Assembly: GCA_013396995.1 (NCBI GenBank)
Contig: VWZP01005240.1
Location: 1,806,639 to 1,870,638, forward strand
DNA from: Dicaeum eximium
Taxonomy: Eukaryota > Chordata > Aves > Passeriformes > Dicaeidae
Length of the DNA: 64,000 nt
Reading direction: 5' to 3'
Within the stretch, counting starts at the first letter, position 1; the number at the start of each line of letters is the position of its first letter. The notes under the pieces were generated by a model. That model saw nothing but the letters and a program-made list of their open reading frames with translations. It searched no databases and had not been told where the DNA came from. The position numbers and the translations under genes were made by a program. This document shows, piece after piece, positions 57,639 through 64,000 of the stretch.

Positions 57639-57732
57639 CTGCAGCTACCAGACACCCAAAATGAGGAAACAAAAGAAAAAAGGCAGCTTAAGATTTACAA
57701 AGGATGAAGCAGGCTTTCTTAGGAGGTAAAAG
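57637..57732 (+). repeat. Dispersed repeat, copy B (matches 13470-13580)
   Basis: GGCTGCAGCTACCAGACACC and AAATGAGGAAACAAAAGAAA followed by GGCAGCTT match copy A with few changes over about 55 bp. The following GCTTTCTTAGGAGGTAAAAGA is also related. It directly adjoins the (GAA)n tract. Family unknown. Confidence 0.55.
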
Positions 57733-58734
57733 ATAGTGCGTTTTTGAGAAAGTGGTAACCAACAGCTTCTGCATGGTGGGGGTGGAGGGCATGGATTACA
57801 CACACTTGGTGTTCAGACTAGTGATGTTTTTCCTTGGTGGAAGAAAACTTGGGCTGTCTGCATGACATCAAGATTCCTGTGATCCTCAGATTCCATTCCT
57901 TCCACACTTGCTCATCGCTTTTCATCTTCTCATTTGCTAACAGAGTGTATCAAATTATCTAAAAATAACCATGCTTTCTGGTATCTGGAAATTAGCCAAA
58001 GGATATCCTTCCAACAGAAAAAAAATTAACAAGAATATGCCAAGCAATCCTTTGTACAGAAGTTGCAAGTAACTAGCACACGGCACAGCATTTTTGAGGA
58101 TGGCAGCACAGCATCCACACCGCATTCTTTTTTTTTTTTTTTTTTGCCTCTGAAGTTCAGTGTTGCCATTCTTCTTAAGTTTTAAAAGGTGTTTCTAATG
58201 TACATTTGTTTTCTAAAACAGTTGGTGAGAAATCCTTTTCTCTGGTAACCAATCTTTCTAGTTAACTATTTAAGGGTTGTTTTCCTCATTTTCCCCTGTT
58301 TTTATTCTTCTGCATGGTTGATATACATGTTGCATCTCTTTTTTAGGATCATTTTTCCCAGCCACATTACAGCTGAGGACAACCAGCTCTTTTTATATAC
58401 TCAAAACAGATTTATTTACCCCACTGGTTTGTAGCATTTCAGATTTTGCTTCTGACTCTCATACAGGCCTCTCACCCCTCCACCAAGCTGGAATTTCTTG
58501 GGCATCTAAACACAAACATGATGTGCTGGGGGCACCAGGTGCTAGCACAGGGGTGTCTCTCAAAACACCTTCTGAGGAAGCTTCTGCTAACTCCCTGCAT
58601 CACAAATGCCACAGAAGCTGAGCCACATTTGTATCATTCTAAACAAATAAAAGGACTGGAAAATAGCCTCCTAAAACATGTGTATTTCTGACAGATGCAT
58701 TACAGTCCTTGGCATACTGCCAAGCTGCCTGCTG
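57733..58734. other. Unassigned sequence
   Basis: Contains an 18-T run at about 58129-58146. The remainder is unremarkable. Short frames have no domain. Confidence 0.45.
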
Positions 58735-58980
58735 CGAGGACACGGTCTCAAGCTGCGCCAAGGGAAACATAGGCTGGATATTAGGAAAAAGTATTTTATG
58801 GAAAGAGTGATAAAGTACTGGAATCGTCTGCCCGGGGAGGTGGTGGAGTCACCATCCCTGGATGTGTTTAAAAAAAGACTGGATGTGGCACTCAGTGCTA
58901 TGGTTTAGTTGAGGTGTTAGGGCTGGGTTGGACTCGATGACCTTGAAGGTCTCTTCCAGCCTTGTGATTCTGTGATTTCA
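58735..58980 (+). mobile_element. CR1 LINE ORF2 C-terminus and 3' tail, frame still open
   Basis: Plus-oriented. The frame to the stop at 58906-58908 carries GLKLRQGKHRLDIRKKYFM, ERVIKYWNRLPGEVVESPSL and FKKRLDVALSAMV, the intact C-terminal end of CR1 ORF2. The non-coding tail follows with 'ctcgatgaccttgaaggtct' and 'cttgtgattctgtgatttc'. 5'-truncated, with low apparent decay. Confidence 0.92.
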
Positions 58981-61900
58981 CTGCTGATTAAGTCAGAGGA
59001 TGAAACCAGTGAAGAAAAGTGATAGTAAAAAAAAAAAAATAAAATCAGGATCTCTCATGAAAGATTTGTTCTTTGAATCAGTTTGCCACACAGATTTAGT
59101 AACATTTTTCCCCAGGAAAAGTTCAGTACTATGTGCTGCAGTGCGGGTAAGCTGGGATTGTTCCTGTATTGTACTACATGCTACTATTCTGTACATATTT
59201 TGTGCCATGGAAACACACACCTCACTTTTGGTGGAGTTTCTCTTTCCCTCTATCATCCCAAACACCGTATCATTCAGGAAATTCCAAACCCCCTTTTTCC
59301 TGCCTGAGAGGTAATTTCACCCAGTCAAAAAAGGAAGGACAATTTTATCTCCAAGCAGTGCTGACCACACTCACGCTCCTCCCCTTTTGCACCCATCATG
59401 ATCTGTGTCCCGAGGCAATGAATGTTTTCAGGCAGTGTGGCTGTGCATCCCCTCCTGATGGCTTTTCCCACCTGAGGAATGCAGAGGGAGAGCTGAAATG
59501 CATCAAGCAAAGCTCTCCACCCAGCTCCAGCACAGCCTTTCTGTCGTATTCCCGAGAAGTCCTTCAGTGAACTTGTATTTAATTAAGATATTCAATCTTG
59601 TTCTATATCTGGTAATAAAGAAAATAGTATTTTTTTTTTCTTATTAGGCACTTCTCTGTGTTTCACAATAGCAAAAATCTTGGGAAAACAGTCTTTATAT
59701 TCAAAGGTGTTCTGTCAACAACTGTGTAACTTCAAAAAAGAGCCCTCTTTTAGTTCCACTCCCATGATCTATGACAAATCTCAAGGTTTCTTTTGCAAGG
59801 TATCTGTCCACCACTGTATCAATAAGACTGTGCCTTGTGCCTTAATTACACAAACTTCTACACAGCCAAGCAGCTGGCAGGTTATTTGAAAAGATCTGTG
59901 CACCCTTTTCCTTTCTCACTTCTACTTCCTTTTCATGAAAGTGGCCTGCTCTGCCACCTCTTTCTCTTAGAGAGTTCAGGCTGACCTTAAAATTTTAGCA
60001 TCTCACAGCAGTAAGTATAAAAATTTCTTCTGAAGGGTAAAAATCTCAGTCATGTTCTGATGTCTTTTATTTAAAACTCTACCTTGTTCCTGGACTTCAT
60101 TCCATCATTGTCTTTGGAATGGTTAACAAAATGCATATTTTTAAGCATATTATAAAAAAACCCCAAAACTCTTTAGAGACTTTAAACCCCATAGTGTGGT
60201 GGTGTTTGTTAAATCCTAAAGTAAACAAAAATGCAAGGAAATGGTCAATCCAGAAGCTTTACTTTTACACACATGAGATCCTGAGTGATCAGATTTTCAC
60301 TTTCCTTCAGCAGCTAGATGTTATAAAATGGCCTTTTCAACTTGTGAAAATCTTTCCTGCATCCCCACATTTTGTGCCCATACATTTCCTAACAGGCTTT
60401 TTACTTTTAAGCTCTTCAGCCTTCTCCAGCTCCAGGCTCATCCCAGAACTGCATTTGGTTATATGCCTTCCTGTCTCAAACATGCACTCAGAATTATTGC
60501 AAAAGTTATTTTCTTGAGCCTTCCAGGTCTGTAATTTGGAGGCTGACACGCAAAAGACCTTTCGTGGCAAAAAGCAGAAAATAACACTCATTGCACTGCT
60601 TTATTTTGCCTTTGTGATTCCTGCCCACAGCAGAGTGGCACTAACACACACACACACCACATTTTAAGTTGGCCCTCAGCACAGCTCTGACTGGCACACA
60701 GCTGCCTGTGTGTTTAAGTGCTTTTCTGAACAAATATACTGCAATTAGGCCAATTCAGAGACCACTCACCCGAAGTTGTCTGCACATATTGCACTCAAAT
60801 AAACAACACTGGGGCCAGCAAAGGGCTATGACCACCTGATGTCTAGCCAGAAATTTCTCTCTCTGGCAAGCTATTCACATTTAGAACACTATGGCAACCT
60901 GTAGCATAGCAAAATATATTGGAATACATTGGAGTGGCATCCATTTTGAATACATCCCAGGCTTTTGCTCATTGCCTGGAAGCCCCTTAGTAATAACCAG
61001 CAAAAGTTTTCTGAAAACCATTTGGTCAGACCATCTCATACCTTGGGTTTTGGCCCTGCGAGTAGTTTTGTATCTGTGCTGTCCCCAGTGAGTATGAAGG
61101 CAACTGCAGAACAGGTTATTGCTTACATTGTATACACCTAAAATTATAACTCTGCATGCCCACAGCCCAAGTACTTCACCTTCACGCCCACTGTATCTGT
61201 ATTTCGTTCTCAGGTTTACTAATCAAACAGAAACTTCCTCAATCATTATTCTACAGACTCAGCCCAGTGTATAAATACTAAGGAGTGGCAATGGAAAGCA
61301 TAGAACAGATATCAAAATTGTGAACATAGACTGAAATGAATGAGTGAAAAAATAGCTGACTTGATTCTGCAAACAAGAAATGGAAATTATCATGGATTGA
61401 AAAAAAAAAAAAGTTTTGAACCAGAGAAGTTCCAGACAGAGAGAAAACTCCCTGTAAAGATGGCCATTTCTACACCTCCATAGTTTTGTTGATCTTAGAC
61501 AAAAGAAAAAATGTGAAAGAATGTGAATTCGAGAAAGAATATATCCCTAATATTTTGAATATAAGGTTCAGATCCATGATTCTACCAGAAGCTAGAGGCA
61601 CATCTGAATCTGAGTTCAGTTTTCTGTCTACAGCCTCTATAGACTATTATTTGGTGAAGGAATGTCCCATTCAAATATTAAAGATTAAGAGGTTCTACCC
61701 GTGCCCTGGAGAATACAGGTACCAGTTATTTTATTACTAATTTGAAGGATGAGGAAGTCTTCACTGCAGAAGTCAGGGTATTTGAATACATGTGCTACAG
61801 TCAACATACTCCACTGAAGTGTTGCACTGAAATATATTGACAGAAATGCTGTGGGCAAATTTAGAACCCCAAATGGTCACCCGTAAAAACTACTTGTGTT

Positions 61901-62224
61901 CGTGTTCAAGCGATTGGCAGGCGTTAAAGTATCTCAGTAAACAAGCATTTTGTGGCTTACCAAAAGTAATTAACATGTGAAACACAAAAGTTTCCTAATG
62001 ATTGAAGACACAAATTTCTAAAGCATAAATTTTCTGGAGTGGTATTAAATTAGTGCAGTAGATGAGAAGAAAGAAATGCTAGTTATATGCACAATCGCTC
62101 CTTTTGGCAAGGATTTTCTGAGATCAGAGGAAGCAAAACAATCAATCTTCAGAATCCCTTGAGAAGTGTGATCATGTAAAGCCTCAAAATGTTCTCTGGT
62201 ACAATTATCATTGAAAGCAAAGGA
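58981..62224. other. Unassigned intergenic sequence
   Basis: No gene supported. The overlapping frames of 104-133 codons at 59000-59570 and the 132-codon frame at 60119-60517 lack recognisable domains. A 13-A run lies at about 59027-59039, an (AC)n run of about 7 units at 60643-60657, and a 14-A run at about 61400-61413. Confidence 0.45.
60643..60657 (+). repeat. (AC)n short microsatellite
   Basis: Seven AC units, continuing as CCAC. Confidence 0.85.
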
Positions 62225-62560
62225 GACCTATCAAACTGTGAAACACCTTATGTTGGTCTGGCAAAATTGCTCCAATAAATGTTAATCAGAAAACGTAATG
62301 AAATTCTGCACAGCGCTGCCTAATTTTATTGCAAAGCATTGATGCAGGCATTAGTTCAGCTACTGGCCAGTCCAAGACTGTGAAGTGATGACAATCCATG
62401 CTAATAATAACACAGAGATCATTAAAAGGCGGCGTGGCTTTAATACAAATGAGAGAAGAACATTACACTTGCCTATTGCATGTTTTCCAAAGCATTCTCT
62501 CATGATGTATGTGTTCTCCTCTCCTTCAGATGCTTCCCAACACCTGACCATAATGAATGT
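62225..62560. promoter_or_regulatory. Candidate conserved non-coding/regulatory island
   Basis: Repeat-free. Words CCTAATTTTATTGCAAAG (about 62321), GGCATTAGTTCAGC (about 62348), CATGCTAATAATAAC (about 62398) and ATTAAAAGGCGGCGTGGC (about 62420) lie close together. No convincing coding frame (frames on both strands overlap here). Of the islands flagged in this window this looks most like a conserved enhancer by composition, but that is untested. Confidence 0.28.
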
Positions 62561-63035
62561 GCCCAACAGTCTCTGTAAGGTACACAAAAACTAATCTAGT
62601 TGGGGCCTAGGTTGTAGTTTTGGTCCAAAAAGACTTGTGACGTGTTCAGATTAATTTATTCTTTTGGCATCATTATACTTTTTCCTCTTTTTCTTTCTCA
62701 TCTGCTCCTATGTAATAGCCAGTTCCTCCTATGTGTTTTGGGAGAGCCTCAGTTCCCAGTTACCAATCTAAACAAATGAACCCTGATCAGCTACTATCTG
62801 TTCTCTGTTTTGTGGGACATCATGTGTGGGAACATCACTTTGGTATTTTATCATGAAATTTGGGAGATAAAGTTTTCCCAGTTCCACTGGGAATTCAGAA
62901 TTTGGAGTGGCTGAATCCAGCATGTACTCCCAGCAAGACTGTGCACACATACTTACACACAGAGAGTATTTACGTACCTACACACAAAGCAGCACAGGCA
63001 GGCACACTCAGCACAGACACAAACACAAATGGCAC
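62561..63035. other. Unassigned sequence
   Basis: Nothing recognised. Confidence 0.45.
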
Positions 63036-63091
63036 CATCCTGCCCCCCTCATCCTGCCCCCCTCGTCCTGCTCCCCTCATCCTGCCCCCCT
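63036..63091 (+). repeat. Four-copy C-rich minisatellite, 14-bp period
   Basis: Units of CATCCTGCCCCCCT start at 63036, 63050, 63064 and 63078. The third reads CGTCCTGCTCCCCT. C-runs on one strand give G-runs on the other. Confidence 0.95.
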
Positions 63092-64000
63092 CTCTGGCTG
63101 AGCATGGGGAAGGTGTCAGTGGGACAAAGACCGATTGTGTGTGATTGAATCCAAACTTTACAATTAGATTTTAACTTTTACCTTCGCTTATTCATGGTTG
63201 CATCATCCTAAGGAGATGGCTTGCCTCTGATGTCTGCTTTAGACAGAGTGAGGAGACAAGGGCTGTGGAGGGGCTTTTGTTTCTTTATGTACATGACATT
63301 GCAGAGCTCAGATAGAGCAGTCAGAGTACTGTGCAGGTTTTGGTTCTCACTAAACAAAGGAGGTGGAAGAACAGCTTTTCCACGTTAAGTCTGCATGAAC
63401 AATGCTATCATTGGGAGCTAAGTAATGGCATGGAGTAATGATTGAATAAACTCTGCAATAAACCTGTAATTTATAAAGCAATTTTTAATATTGTATATTT
63501 CCCATTATAAATTGAAACAGAAATGTCAGGTGAGATTTAGAAATAATCTGCTCAGCAGCTGGTTCATACATCAATTTTTTGATGTAATATTGGTCTGGAG
63601 TGACTTCTGGTTAGCTTATTTTATTCTTTAGAACAGGGAGAAAAAATAATCACACAGTGTACTGTACAAAAAGCCTTCATATCAGGTTATCTGTCAATAT
63701 CTCAGACTTTTTCCTTGCAGTATTTTATTTTCTCTGAGCAGCCTTGAATGCTCAGAACATCAGGTAGGAGAGATTTGCTTAGAACTTAGAAGCTACTAAA
63801 ACCATAGTAGTTAAATTCCTGCTTACAATCTGAATGAGACAGTAGGGACTGTCTTTTGGGAATGACAGGATGCAGTAGGAACTGACAGAGGATAAATAGC
63901 CTCATTCCAGTTTCTAAAATGCTGAGGGCAGAATATTCTGTTCCTGGTGGATAGTTGACTTTATTGCAAAAATATATTGCTTAGGTTTTGAATCTAGCAG
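63092..64000. other. Unassigned sequence
   Basis: AT-rich to the window end. No gene or repeat recognised. Confidence 0.45.

Noticed and set aside
57486..57729. E/R/K-rich frames resembling charged nuclear proteins
   Set aside because: They are translations of the (GAA)n polypurine tract.
1..64000. CRISPR arrays, operons, tRNA/rRNA genes
   Set aside because: No regularly spaced direct repeats with unique spacers, no cloverleaf or rRNA signature seen. The window is vertebrate.

Overview
This window looks like vertebrate nuclear DNA from a bird, most likely a neoavian (songbird-like) genome. At least sixteen fragments of the avian LINE family CR1 are recognisable from ORF2 peptide blocks and from the family's 3' tail (TGATTCTGTG / ATTCTATGATTC-like). 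There is also one LTR with the architecture of a known avian endogenous retroviral LTR and a second short LTR-like piece. No SINE-rich landscape, dense coding or bacterial-type operon structure is seen. The sequence is AT-rich with short GC-richer islands. A single ambiguous base (N, 56530) marks an assembly uncertainty.

I could not support any host protein-coding gene, tRNA, rRNA or CRISPR array. All open frames are short (maximum 207 codons, in a GC-rich patch at about 47.0-47.6 kb). The only ones with recognisable peptides are decayed CR1 ORF1/ORF2 remnants. The window is best read as intergenic or long-intron DNA, a gene-poor stretch.

Layout: 0-12 kb holds unique sequence with CR1 pieces (0.7, 5.0, 5.2, 8.1, 10.9 and 11.5 kb) and a homeobox-motif-rich candidate conserved element near 8.8-9.2 kb. 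At 18.0-18.7 kb is a minus-strand CR1 remnant joining the ORF1 esterase-like domain directly to reverse transcriptase. At 22.1-24.4 kb is a repeat cluster: an open-frame CR1 tail, a solo LTR and an old CR1. From 25.5 to 34 kb there is mostly unique sequence with candidate regulatory islands, two hairpins and small CR1 pieces. From 36 to 46 kb come another hairpin, CR1 pieces, a pure poly-T run and candidate regulatory islands. From 46.6 to 47.6 kb is a GC-rich patch. At 49.0-49.85 kb is the longest CR1 copy, carrying pentamer and trinucleotide expansions and a duplicated tail. At 52.0-52.6 kb is an ancient CR1 remnant, followed at 53.05-53.36 kb by a complex TA/TATC microsatellite. At 56.5 kb is a 146-bp TG...CA element. 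At 57.5-57.7 kb is a 130-nt pure polypurine tract abutting a dispersed repeat that also occurs at 13.5 kb. At 58.7 kb is a CR1 tail with an open frame. The last 5 kb are unique sequence with a candidate regulatory island and a small minisatellite.

There is no set of genes working together here. The biology on display is retrotransposon decay, simple-repeat expansion and possibly distal regulatory DNA. All conservation claims are inference, because no alignment could be run.
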